A DNA stretch of 64,000 nucleotides from Streptomyces aurantiacus (GTDB lineage: Bacteria; Actinomycetota; Actinomycetes; Streptomycetales; Streptomycetaceae), in NCBI RefSeq assembly GCF_001418335.1, contig NZ_LIPP01000010.1, positions 32,974 to 96,973 on the forward strand, given 5' to 3'. Of the stretch, positions 26,506 through 36,986 are shown piece after piece. Below the pieces are notes generated by a model. That model was not told the origin of the DNA and did not search any database. It was given only the letters and a program-made list of their open reading frames with translations. Positions within the stretch are counted from its first letter, which is position 1. Every line of letters starts with the position of its first letter. The position numbers were made by a program, and so were the translations under genes.

Positions 26506-26898
26506 TCAGACTTTGATCACGCCGATGCGGGGGCCGCACAGCATGTGGAGGTCTTCGGGGTCTGACGTGAGGACGGTCACAGGGGCGGGTGAGGCGAGTG
26601 CGGTGGCGGCCACGATGGCGTCGAGGGCGTACTTGTGGCCATGCAGGCCAGCTGCGGCGAGCAGCTTGCTCGCGTGGCGGGCGACGGCTTCGGTGGGCGG
26701 GACGATGTTGACGCGCGAGACGGCGTAGTCGAAGCGGGCTTGGTTGGTTTTGGGGTCGCGGGCTTCGACGAGGGTGACGGAACTGGTGATGACGCGGATG
26801 TCCTCGGCCTCGGCGGCGGCGAGCCACTCGGTGAGTTCGGGTGTGCGTCGTACGAGGTTGGACAGGCCTTCGCAGTCCAGGACGAGGGTGCCGCTCAC
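26506..26898 (-). CDS. VapC-like PIN-domain toxin
   Basis: This 130-aa PIN-domain ribonuclease candidate has acidic residues at Asp8 (LVLDCEG), Glu in TLVEARD, Asp in ALDAIVAATAL and Asp in TSDPEDL, spaced as in VapC toxins that cleave RNA. ATG overlaps the stop of the antitoxin gene by four bases. It likely stabilises the island or serves in defence. Confidence 0.82.
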   Translation of the reverse strand: MSGTLVLDCEGLSNLVRRTPELTEWLAAAEAEDIRVITSSVTLVEARDPKTNQARFDYAVSRVNIVPPTEAVARHASKLLAAAGLHGHKYALDAIVAATALASPAPVTVLTSDPEDLHMLCGPRIGVIKV

Positions 26899-27173
26899 GC
26901 GGCGTCCGCCGAGCCGGCCGTGTCGCCGCGCAGGAGCGCTCGCTTGGCATCGACCGCAGCCTGGTCGACCGGGCCGTGCTCGGCTTCGGCGTCATCGATG
27001 AGTTCGCGCAGCCGGTCGCGCTCCAGTTGGCGCTGAATGAGGGCTTCGACGTAGGCGGACATGCCACGCTTGCCGGTGCGTGCCTTGAGCGCCGCGATGG
27101 TGCCTTCGTGGAGGGAGACGGAGACCGGGCGGACGGGACCTTCGCCGGGAGCGGAGTCGGGGGTGGTGGCCAT
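26895..27173 (-). CDS. VapB-like antitoxin
   Basis: The 92-aa protein has a ribbon-helix-helix-like segment (VSVSLHEGTIAALKARTGKRGMSAYVEALIQRQLER, about 17-52) and an acidic C-terminal tail expected to neutralise the PIN toxin encoded directly downstream. A palindrome just upstream (27184-27200) probably serves as its operator. Confidence 0.8.
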   Translation of the reverse strand: MATTPDSAPGEGPVRPVSVSLHEGTIAALKARTGKRGMSAYVEALIQRQLERDRLRELIDDAEAEHGPVDQAAVDAKRALLRGDTAGSADAA

Positions 27174-27183
27174 GGAGCCATAT

Positions 27184-27200
27184 TAACAAAACTCTTGTTA
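27184..27200. promoter_or_regulatory. Palindromic operator candidate of the VapBC pair
   Basis: TAACAA-5-TTGTTA lies 11 bases before the vapB start. Toxin-antitoxin operons are usually self-repressed through such a site. It is an A/T-rich island in GC-rich DNA. Confidence 0.55.
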
Positions 27201-27277
27201 TTAGGTAGGGCGATTCTGCGGCGTTGCGGCTTGACCGGAGGCAGGTGGCGGATTGCCTCGCGGGGTACAGATCCTCT

Positions 27278-27526
27278 GTGATCACCAAGCGCGACGATGC
27301 GACCCGTGGGCTGACGCGTGAGGAACTGCTCGCGCTGCCCGCGGCCGTGGACCTGGAGACGGCGAACCGTGCGCTGTCCCTCAGCCGCACCACGGGGTAC
27401 GACCTTGCCAAGCGCGGCCGGTACCCGTGCACGGTCCTGCGTCTGGGCAACGCCTACCGGGTCGTCACCGCCGAGTCGCTAGAGGTCGCCGTAGTCGCGG
27501 TCGCGGGTGTTGAGGTCGCCGAGTGA
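27278..27526 (+). CDS. Excisionase-like HTH protein, truncated at the 3' end
   Basis: The stretch TREELLALPAAVDLETANRALSLSRTTGYDLAKRGRYPCTVLRLGNAYRVVTAESL is typical of small excisionase-type helix-turn-helix proteins encoded next to tyrosine integrases in actinobacterial elements. After TAESL the sequence degenerates into VAVVAVAGVEVAE, read from the antisense of the neighbouring AbiEii gene end. No integrase follows. I chose GTG 27278; a TTG at 27224 is possible. The truncation implies a deletion that removed the integrase gene. Confidence 0.65.
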   Translation: MITKRDDATRGLTREELLALPAAVDLETANRALSLSRTTGYDLAKRGRYPCTVLRLGNAYRVVTAESLEVAVVAVAGVEVAE

Positions 27527-28003
27527 GACGGCGGTGGAGAGCTTTTCGGCGATCACGGTGGCGAGTGGGTAGCTGAGGATCTGGAAGCTTTCCGTCGTGA
27601 GCTGCTGTTGGTAGTCGATGATCCGAGGGCCGGGGGTGACCGGGTCGCCGAAGCTGACATCCAGTTGGAGCTTGAGTCGCGCCCGGGCGATGGATGCGGC
27701 CATGGACGGTCGCAGACCGTGGTACTCGTCCTCCTCGCGGATGGGGACGGTCTTGAGTGTTGTGGGATCGAATACGACTCCGTCGTCGATCTCGGTGGCG
27801 GCGATGGCCGCGATCCTGTGGATGGTCTCGGTTTCGGTGCCTGGGAACGCGCGGCCGAGGGGGGATGCGGCCAGGCGGTAGAGGAAGCGTTCGAGGACGT
27901 ACTCGACCATGATCTCGTCCGTGGACCGGCTGGTGCGGCGGGCCAGGTTGCGCAGGTCGTTGTAGACGCGGCCGGCGGTGGTGTCGCGTGTGGGGTTGGC
28001 CAT
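27479..28003 (-). pseudogene. AbiEii-type nucleotidyltransferase toxin, catalytic core deleted
   Basis: The N-terminus (VYNDLRNLARRTSRSTDEIMVEYVLERFLYRL) and the C-terminal part (ATEIDDGVVFDPTTLKTVPI, RLKLQLDVSFGDPVTPGP, SYPLATVIAEKLSTAVSLGDLNTRDRDYGDL) match AbiEii/AbiGii toxins. The nucleotidyltransferase core with its GS and DxD motifs, expected after residue 50 or so, is absent: SPLGRAFP joins directly to GTETETI. The protein also ends immediately at DYGDL. At 174 aa it is far shorter than usual and very likely inactive. Confidence 0.75.
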
Positions 28004-28617
28004 CAGGCGAGCACCGCCTCTACGGCGGGGCGGATGACGGAGAGAGCGCCCAACTCACGTGCGACGTGCTGGAGTTCGCTGACCCCGTCACGGCCGCTTC
28101 GGCGCAGGTAGCGGCCGAGTGCGGACAGGGCGAGGTTCTCGCCGATGCGGCTGCGGTGGCGCATTGCGTCGACGACGCTGCGGGCTGCGTTGTACAGGGG
28201 AACGGTCTCTCCGGGGGCTGCTTCGAACCGTTCGACGCCGAGAGTGAAGGTCTTCGAGGCGTACTGCGCCACCACGGTCGGCGGGTAGGTAATCGTGGGG
28301 CGGCGTGCACCGCGCGGCACGGCGATGTGTACCGCTGCGGGGATGTCGTCGATCAGCTCGTGCAGGGCCAGGGCGGACTCACTGCACACGACGGCGCGAG
28401 GAGCCCGTGCGCACACGGCCAGCAGATCTGCGTGCGCGGTCTCCGGCGCGTCTGCCTGCCGGTAGACCCCTCGGGACAGTTCGTCTATCTCTCCCTCCGC
28501 GACCAAGGACGCCAGATCACGAGGGGAGAGCAGGACCTGACGTGCCTGCGCCGTCGTGAACGTGGGGGAGAGGCCGGCCAGCCGCTGCTCCAGGCGCGAA
28601 TTCTCCGCAGCACTCAT
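28003..28617 (-). CDS. AbiEi-type antitoxin
   Basis: The 204-aa protein opens with a winged-helix part (LSPTFTTAQARQVLLSPRDLASLVAEGEIDELSRGVYRQ) followed by CSESALALHELIDDIPAAVHIAVPRGARRP and the rest of an AbiEi antitoxin domain. Its stop overlaps the AbiEii start by one base. ATG 28617 gives the family-typical N-terminus. With the toxin broken it may now be an orphan repressor. Confidence 0.78.
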   Translation of the reverse strand: MSAAENSRLEQRLAGLSPTFTTAQARQVLLSPRDLASLVAEGEIDELSRGVYRQADAPETAHADLLAVCARAPRAVVCSESALALHELIDDIPAAVHIAVPRGARRPTITYPPTVVAQYASKTFTLGVERFEAAPGETVPLYNAARSVVDAMRHRSRIGENLALSALGRYLRRSGRDGVSELQHVARELGALSVIRPAVEAVLA

Positions 28618-28757
28618 GTATCGAATGGTACCCCTCTGGTGGAATCGAGGGATCGATTTGATACATCCTGACGGCGGTCGAAGGCCAGGGCGGATCGGAA
28701 CAGTGATCGCAGATGTCACGAACCCCCAGGTCGGACGCCCATCCCGTGGGATTTCCT

Positions 28758-28810
28758 GGGGACTTTTCGGGGACTTTCAAGCCCGTCCCAGGGACTTTTC
28801 GGGGATTTTC
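28758..28810 (+). repeat. Right-end GGGGACTTTTC repeats (two copies)
   Basis: GGGGACTTTTCGGGGACTTTC (28758-28778) and AGGGACTTTTCGGGGATTTTC (28790-28810) mirror the copy near the left end at 15161. They lie 70-120 bases inside the right sdaA repeat, as arm-type recombinase sites would. Apart from these repeats, the gap 28618-28878 holds no gene. Confidence 0.6.
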
Positions 28811-28878
28811 CGCTGAGTAAGCAGGGAAGGCCCCGACAGCGCTGAAAGATGCGAACGCGCTGGTCAGGGCCCATCTGA

Positions 28879-30261
<1,383 letters not shown>

Positions 30262-30376
30262 GGTGACTCCTCAAAACAGGGTGTAGCGGGGTGAAACAGA
30301 GGTGGAGCGCGAGTGGCGTGGGACGGAGCCGGGTGGAGTTGGACCGAGCCGGATGGAGCAGGCCAACGGGCGGGCA

Positions 30377-30412
30377 GGGGTGTCGCGCATCCCCCAGTGT
30401 GCGCGACACCCC
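30377..30412 (-). terminator. Terminator downstream of glyA
   Basis: Perfect 13-base arms (30377-30389 and 30400-30412) with a 10-base loop, 12 bases beyond the glyA stop. It should separate glyA from sdaA transcription at least partly. Confidence 0.8.
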
Positions 30413-30423
30413 GCGAAACGGAA

Positions 30424-31686
<1,263 letters not shown>

Positions 31687-31711
31687 CGGTGGGAGTCCTT
31701 AGGAGCCGGAG

Positions 31712-32101
31712 TCAGGAGCCGGAGTCGGAGCCGGAGAATTCGGTGTACTCGTCGGCGGAGAGCAGGTCCTCCGGCTCGTCCGCCACCCGTACCTTGAAGA
31801 GCCAGCCGCCCTCGAAGGGAGCGGTGTTCACCAGCGCGGGGTCGTCCACGACGTCCTGGTTGACCTCGGTGATCTCACCGGTGACGGGGGAGTACAGGTC
31901 GCTCACCGATTTGGTGGACTCCAGCTCGCCGCAGGTCTCGCCCGCGGTCACCGCGGCACCGACCTCGGGGAGCTGGACGTACACGACGTCGCCGAGGGCG
32001 TTGGCCGCGTGCTCCGTGATGCCGACCGTCGAGACGCCGTCCGCGGCGCCCGACAGCCACTCGTGCTCCTTGCTGTACCGCAGCTCTTGGGGATTGCTCA
32101 T
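31712..32101 (-). CDS. gcvH: Glycine cleavage system H protein
   Basis: Lipoyl carrier of the glycine cleavage complex (129 aa), with the lipoylation site Lys64 in [18 protein letters not shown]. It shuttles the aminomethyl group from the P protein (not in this window) to GcvT. It lies between glyA and gcvT in one transcription direction. Confidence 0.96.
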   Translation of the reverse strand: MSNPQELRYSKEHEWLSGAADGVSTVGITEHAANALGDVVYVQLPEVGAAVTAGETCGELESTKSVSDLYSPVTGEITEVNQDVVDDPALVNTAPFEGGWLFKVRVADEPEDLLSADEYTEFSGSDSGS

Positions 32102-32224
32102 GGGCTGAATTCTCCTGTTACGCGGGGGAGTGGTGATGAGAGTGGTGGTGCGGAGGACTGCGGGGATCGCGGCTGAGCCGGGCGGATGTGCCCGGAGCTC
32201 ACTTCTGAGGCTTGCGGACCAGTG

Positions 32225-33376
32225 TCACCGCTGGCGCTTGTAGAACGGCAGGGCCACGACCTCGTACGGCTCGTGACTGCCCCGGATGTCCACGCCGACC
32301 CCGGTCGTGCCGGGAGCGGAGTGCGCCGCGTCGACGTACGCCATCGCGATCGGCCTGCCGAGCGTCGGCGAGGGCGCGCCGGAGGTGACCTCGCCGACGA
32401 CCTCGACGCCGCCTCCGCCTCCGACCCCGCCGCCGGCGACGACGGGGTACCCGGCGCGCGGGACCCGGCGGCCCTCGGCGACCAGGCCGACCAGGACGCG
32501 CGGGGGCTGCGACTCGGCGCGGGCGGCGGCCTCGGACAGCGCCTCGCGCCCCACGAAGTCGCCCTCCTTCTCGAACTTCACGACCCGGCCGAGCCCCGCG
32601 TCGAACGGCGTGAGCGAGGTGCTCAGTTCGTTCCCGTACAGCGGCATGCCCGCCTCCAGGCGAAGGGTGTCCCGGCAGGAGAGCCCGCAGGGGACGAGCC
32701 CGGCCGGGGCTCCCGCGTCCGTCAGCGCCTGCCACAGCTTCGCGGCGTCGGCCGGGGCCACGAACAGCTCGAACCCGTCCTCGCCGGTGTAGCCGGTGCG
32801 GGCGATCAGAGCCGGGACACCGGCGACCGTGCCGGGCAGGCCCGCGTAGTACTTCAGGCCGTCCAGGTCGGCGTCGGTCAGGGATTTGAGGATGCCGGGG
32901 GACTCCGGGCCCTGTACGGCGATCAGGGCGTAGGCGTCCCGGTCGTCGCGCACCTCGGCGTCGAACCCTTCGGCGCGCTCCACGACGGCGTCCAGGACCA
33001 CCTGGGCGTTGGAGGCGTTCGCCACGATCAGGTACGCGGTGTCCGCGAGGCGGTAGACGATCAGGTCGTCGAGGATGCCGCCGTCGGCCCGGCAGATCAT
33101 GGTGTAGCGGGCCCGGCCGGTCTTCACCCCGCCGATGTTGCCGACCAGCGCGAAGTCGAGGAGGGCTGCGGCCTGCGGCCCGCTCACGGTGATCTCGCCC
33201 ATGTGGGAGAGGTCGAAGAGGCCGGCCCGGCTGCGGACGGCGAGGTGTTCGTCGCGCTCGGAGCCGTACCGCAGGGGCATGTCCCAGCCGGCGAAGTCGG
33301 TCATCGTCGCGCCGAGCGAGCGATGCAGGGCGTCGAGCGCCGTACGGCGCGGTTCAACAGGGGTGTTACTGCTCAC
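32225..33376 (-). CDS. gcvT: Glycine cleavage system T protein (aminomethyltransferase)
   Basis: Transfers the methylene group from the H protein's lipoyl arm to tetrahydrofolate. The 383-aa protein has FDLSHMGEI, the folate-pocket VQGPESPGIL, GYTGEDGFELFV and CRDTLRLEAGMPLYGNEL. The open frame extends upstream into the riboswitch; I chose GTG 33376 (VSSNTPVEPRRTALDALH), which has GGAGCC upstream and the usual N-terminus. A Gly-rich loop VVAGGGVGGGGGVEVV is a local oddity near the C-terminal domain. Expression should be switched on by glycine. Confidence 0.94.
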   Translation of the reverse strand: MSSNTPVEPRRTALDALHRSLGATMTDFAGWDMPLRYGSERDEHLAVRSRAGLFDLSHMGEITVSGPQAAALLDFALVGNIGGVKTGRARYTMICRADGGILDDLIVYRLADTAYLIVANASNAQVVLDAVVERAEGFDAEVRDDRDAYALIAVQGPESPGILKSLTDADLDGLKYYAGLPGTVAGVPALIARTGYTGEDGFELFVAPADAAKLWQALTDAGAPAGLVPCGLSCRDTLRLEAGMPLYGNELSTSLTPFDAGLGRVVKFEKEGDFVGREALSEAAARAESQPPRVLVGLVAEGRRVPRAGYPVVAGGGVGGGGGVEVVGEVTSGAPSPTLGRPIAMAYVDAAHSAPGTTGVGVDIRGSHEPYEVVALPFYKRQR

Positions 33377-33420
33377 GGTGAAGGCTCCCAAGGCATGACG
33401 GCGAGGTCGTTCCTCCCCAT

Positions 33421-33656
33421 CTGTCATCGGAACCTGAGAGGTTCGCCGTGACCACGGGCTGACGTGGTGGTCACCGGCTTGCACCGTGGGTGGAGCCGAC
33501 GCCCTGGCTGCCACTGGCTGACAGGGGACGGCCCGCTTTTCAGATGTGCCTCGCCCGCGCGGTAACGGGGCCTGAGAGATTCAAGGGAGGGACTTGCTCC
33601 TTCGGCGCCCGGGAACCCGTACACCTGCGTGTACATGTACGTCCCCGGAACTCTCC
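33421..33656 (-). promoter_or_regulatory. Tandem glycine riboswitch upstream of gcvT
   Basis: On the minus strand the leader begins with GGAGAG and holds two glycine aptamers in series. The first has CCGAAGGAGCAAG...CTCTCAGGCCCCGTTACCG (about 33656-33540), with an enlarged hairpin GTACATGTACACGCAGGTGTAC variant at its front. The second has GGTGCAAGCCGGTGACC...GAACCTCTCAGGTTCCGATGACAG (about 33510-33421). It ends 44 bases before the gcvT GTG. The motif conservation and gcvT target make this a secure call. Confidence 0.93.
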
Positions 33657-33730
33657 CGCGCGGATTCAAGCGGCCGGTATGCAGTTGGCGGGCACATCAT
33701 TGCACGCTCCGGCTCCGCGGGCGGCGGCGC

Positions 33731-33796
33731 GGTGTACCGGACAGGGGACAGCGGTGTACCGGACAGGGGACAGGGGTGTACCGGACAGGGGACAGG
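33731..33796. repeat. Three tandem 22-bp repeats
   Basis: The unit GGTGTACCGGACAGGGGACA plus two bases occurs three times with a single base difference, between the riboswitch promoter region and the divergent ATPase gene. It has no spacers, so it is not CRISPR. It may be a protein-binding array or a slippage product in this divergent promoter region. Confidence 0.85.
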
Positions 33797-33921
33797 GGCG
33801 CCGGCAGTGATCTGTGACGGCACTGTGGCAGGACGGGAACAGAAACAACGAGACCTGCGCATTACCTTCTCTTTACACTCGACGGGGATGGGTCCGCTGA
33901 CCCCAGGGGAGGACGATCAGG

Positions 33922-34590
33922 GTGAACAGGACCACGGCGTACGCGACCGGCTCGGGCATCGCGCTGCCCGAGCAAACCCCCGCCCCGGCCAGGGCGGCCT
34001 GCGGCCCGTTTCCGCTGCCCGTCGTCCGCGATCTGCGGGCGCGCGCCGGGCACAGCCCGCACGGTCTGCGCTTCGGCCCGGCCGACCTGGTGGTGGTCAC
34101 GGGCCTGCCGGGCAGCGGCAAGTCGACCCTGATGCGCCGGGCGGTGACCGGTCGGCGCATCGACTCGGAGGACACCCGCGACCGCTGGGACGCCCGCCTC
34201 TCCCGCTTCCTGCCGTACGCGGTCTACCGGCCCTTCGTCCGCGCCGCGCACTACGTGGGCCTGCGCCGGGCCCTGCGCTCCGGGGAGGGCGTCGTCGTGC
34301 ACGACTGCGGTACGCAGACCTGGGTGCGCAACTGGCTGGCCCGGGACGCCCGGCGCCGCGGCGGCACGCTGCATCTGCTGCTGCTCGACGTCGATCCCGG
34401 CACCGCCCTGGACGGTCAGCGCGAGCGCGGCCGGGGAGTCTCGCGGTACGCGTTCGCGCGCCACCGCGGCGCGGTCGCCCGGCTGCTGCGTTCCGTGGAG
34501 AAGGGCGATCTTCCGGAGGGCTGCGGTTCCGCGGTGCTCGTCGACCGGGCGGCGGCGGACGTCCTGCGGCGCATCGACTTCGGTGACTGA
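33922..34590 (+). CDS. P-loop ATPase/kinase of unknown substrate
   Basis: The 222-aa protein has Walker A GLPGSGKST (about 61-69) and a zeta-toxin or polynucleotide-kinase-like layout (VVHDCGTQTWVRNWLARDARRRGGTLHLLLLDVDP, RERGRGVSRYAFARHRG). It is a predicted small-molecule or nucleotide kinase; substrate unknown. GTG 33922 follows AGGGGAGGA. Its place beside gcvT is conserved in Streptomyces as far as I recall. No partner antitoxin is visible, so it is unlikely to be a toxin. Confidence 0.75.
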   Translation: MNRTTAYATGSGIALPEQTPAPARAACGPFPLPVVRDLRARAGHSPHGLRFGPADLVVVTGLPGSGKSTLMRRAVTGRRIDSEDTRDRWDARLSRFLPYAVYRPFVRAAHYVGLRRALRSGEGVVVHDCGTQTWVRNWLARDARRRGGTLHLLLLDVDPGTALDGQRERGRGVSRYAFARHRGAVARLLRSVEKGDLPEGCGSAVLVDRAAADVLRRIDFGD

Positions 34591-34700
34591 GCCAGGCTTC
34601 GGCGACCGAGCCCGGCTTCGGTGGCTCTCGGATGCGGTTGGCGGGCGCGCGGGCGCGTAGCCTCGTCAACCGCACAAGGCGGTTCGAGCAGGCGGTTGAG

Positions 34701-35552
34701 ATGGACTTCCCGGCACAGCACATTCCGGCACAGCACGTTCCGACGCAGAACACTGCGGCGCAGGACTTTCCGGCCCAGGATTTTCCGGCGCAGGCGCACC
34801 CCCACCCTCATGCCGGCTGGCCCGGCAACGAGTTGGAGGCGGCGCTCGCCGCGTCTTTGGGGCTCCCCCCGTCGCCCTCGACGGGCGCCCGGATCGTGGA
34901 GACGGCCGCGCGCAGCTTCCTCTGGGTGCCGCTGCCCGAGGGCGGCGGCCCGCACAGCGGCCCGCTCGACCTGCCCACGATCGAGCTCGACGGCCAGGCG
35001 TACGTGCCGGTCTTCACCTCCGAGCAGCAGTTCCGGCAGGTCGTCGGCGACCACATGGCGTACACGGTGGCGCCCGCCGTCGAGTTCGCGCGCGGTCTGC
35101 CGCCCCAGGTGGGGATCGCGCTGAACCCGGGCGGCACGGTCGGGATGCCGGTGCCGCCCCTCGCCGTGGCCGAGCTGTGCCGGGCTGGCCGGACCGAGCT
35201 GGACGGGGCCGCGAGCGGCGGCCGGGTCCGGCTCTTCCAGCCCGACTGGCAGGAGGACCCGGTGGACTTCCTGGCCGCGGCCTCCGCGGAGTTCGCCGCG
35301 ACCGGCATCGTGCGCAGCGCCCGGCGCTGCCTGGCGAGCATCGAGGGCGGCGACACCGTCATGTTCGTCGGCATCGAGGTGATCCACTGGGACGAGAACG
35401 CGCGCACGCTCCCGTTGGACGCCCTGGGCCGCGCGCTGGGATCGGTCCCGCCGGCGCACCCGGTGAGCCTCGTCTTCCTCGACGTGGCCCAGGACCCGGT
35501 GGGCGACTGGCTGCGACACCAGGTCCGCCCCTTCTACACCCGAGCCGACTGA
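34701..35552 (+). CDS. SseB-like protein with repetitive N-terminus
   Basis: The 283-aa protein has an SseB N-terminal domain (GNELEAALAASLG... VPVFTSEQQFRQVVGDHMAYTV) and an SseB C-terminal domain ending LRHQVRPFYTRAD. SseB affects serine sensitivity in E. coli; here it sits beside serine/glycine genes. Residues 1-30 are an imperfect repeat (PAQHIPAQHVPTQNTAAQDF) encoded by about 15-bp DNA repeats (34707-34800). ATG 34701 was chosen as the start of that repeat; an ATG at 34632 is possible. Its biochemical function is unknown. Confidence 0.8.
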   Translation: MDFPAQHIPAQHVPTQNTAAQDFPAQDFPAQAHPHPHAGWPGNELEAALAASLGLPPSPSTGARIVETAARSFLWVPLPEGGGPHSGPLDLPTIELDGQAYVPVFTSEQQFRQVVGDHMAYTVAPAVEFARGLPPQVGIALNPGGTVGMPVPPLAVAELCRAGRTELDGAASGGRVRLFQPDWQEDPVDFLAAASAEFAATGIVRSARRCLASIEGGDTVMFVGIEVIHWDENARTLPLDALGRALGSVPPAHPVSLVFLDVAQDPVGDWLRHQVRPFYTRAD

Positions 35553-35849
35553 ACACGGGGGCGCGCACCGAAGGGGCGCGGGGAACGGCGCGCCCAGCCC
35601 CACACGACCCGCAGACAAGTAATCCACACACAACCCGCAGACAAGCAATCACACAGCGTCCCGAGCTCTCAACACGGAACCAAGCGGAGCGCAACCGTGC
35701 TGTCGGGATCGGCACTTAAGCTGGTTTCATGGCTCGGGCGGGGTGCTGCGATGTTCAAGCGAACACGGTGCCCGGCCGAGTGGGAGCCGTAGGAGCCGTA
35801 TGACCCGTACGTCAGGGATGTCAGGGATGTCGCGAAGGGGCGGTAGAAG

Positions 35850-36641
35850 GTGAGCGCGTCGGGCACGGCCGCGACCGGGCAGGTCGAGCACATGCTGCGC
35901 CAAGTGACGCCCGGGCGTTACGACGCCTACGAGGCGCTTCTTCGCGCACTGGCGACCCCGTCGTCCGGCCAGGTCTGGATGCTGCTCTGGCACGGCCAGG
36001 CGGGCTCGCCCGACGCCCAGTACGGGAACATGGCGGTCGACGGCTTCGGCTACGCGCCGTGCGTGACCTCCGCCCAGGAGCTCTCGGCCAGCGGCTGGAA
36101 CCGTTCGTACGAGGTGGTCGACGGGCTCGACGTCGCCCGCACCCTCTACCCCGACCACTTCGGTCTGTGGCTGAACCCGCACGCGCCGGGCGGCGGCGTC
36201 GGCATCCCCTGGCTGGATCTGCGCCGCCTGGCCACCGGCCTCGAACGGCAGCCCGCGGGCCCGCTGCGGCTGTCCGAGCCGGGCATCGAGATCCCGCAGT
36301 TCTACGCCCTGCTCACGCAGAACGCGCACCGGACCGTCGCCGTCCGCTCGCTGCGCCGCGCCTGGGTGCAGCCCGCGCTCGGAGCGCCGTATCTCGCCAT
36401 CGGGCTCGACGTGTACGACACCAGTCCGCCCGCGGTGGACTCGGTGCGGGCGATGATGCAGCAGTCCATCGGCGCCGTACCGGACGGTCTGCCGGTGTCG
36501 ACCGTCGCGATGTCGGACGAGTACGACCCGGTGGCCCTGTGGCTGCGTGCCAACGCCCGGCCGTTCTACGACCGGGAGGCCCACGCGGCCCCCGTCCAGG
36601 CGCCGGCGGCGGGCGGTTACGGGTTCCCCGGCGCGTACTGA
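35850..36641 (+). CDS. Second SseB-like protein
   Basis: The 263-aa protein shares the layout of its upstream neighbour: an N-terminal SseB region with VWMLLWHGQ and VTSAQELSASGWNRSYEVVDGLDVARTLYPDHFGLWLNPH, and a C-terminal region ending DPVALWLRANARPFYDREA, like LRHQVRPFYTRAD. The pair is probably an old tandem duplication. GTG 35850 has GAAGGTGA-like sequence close upstream. Confidence 0.78.
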   Translation: MSASGTAATGQVEHMLRQVTPGRYDAYEALLRALATPSSGQVWMLLWHGQAGSPDAQYGNMAVDGFGYAPCVTSAQELSASGWNRSYEVVDGLDVARTLYPDHFGLWLNPHAPGGGVGIPWLDLRRLATGLERQPAGPLRLSEPGIEIPQFYALLTQNAHRTVAVRSLRRAWVQPALGAPYLAIGLDVYDTSPPAVDSVRAMMQQSIGAVPDGLPVSTVAMSDEYDPVALWLRANARPFYDREAHAAPVQAPAAGGYGFPGAY

Positions 36642-36986
36642 GAGAATGCGGGTGGGCCGAGTCCACCCAGTGGGGCCTCTGCTCTCACACTCACACCGTC
36701 CCTCGGGCGTAATGTCCCGATCTACGCGGGTAAATGGGCCGCAAGGCCCCTTTCGCCCCGAGTGTCCCGTGTCCGACACCCGTTACCCGGCGTTCGGATA
36801 ACGGAACCCTCTTGACAGCATCACGGTTACGCATCCATTCACCGTCAGGTCTGGCTACAGATCACCGAGCCGTTGAAGACTCCCGGTCCAGGGGGTTTAA
36901 ACCTCTGTGTGTACGACGGACTGATCACGCCGCTACCGCGGCAAGCGTGGGCCGGCTACCGCCGGTTGAGAGGGGTCCCTGCCACG
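36642..36986 (+). promoter_or_regulatory. Intergenic region upstream of the oligopeptide ABC operon
   Basis: No gene. A TTGACA box at 36812-36817 is the best -35 candidate; no good -10 box follows at 17-18 bases, so the promoter is unproven. A GTTTAAAC site lies at about 36896. Confidence 0.35.

Noticed and set aside
26309..27181. 290-aa basic frame across the VapBC genes
   Set aside because: Reads Arg/Pro/His-rich antisense-like sequence in a shifted frame over two well-supported genes.
33731..33796. CRISPR array
   Set aside because: The 22-bp units are directly adjacent with no spacers, and no cas genes are present.
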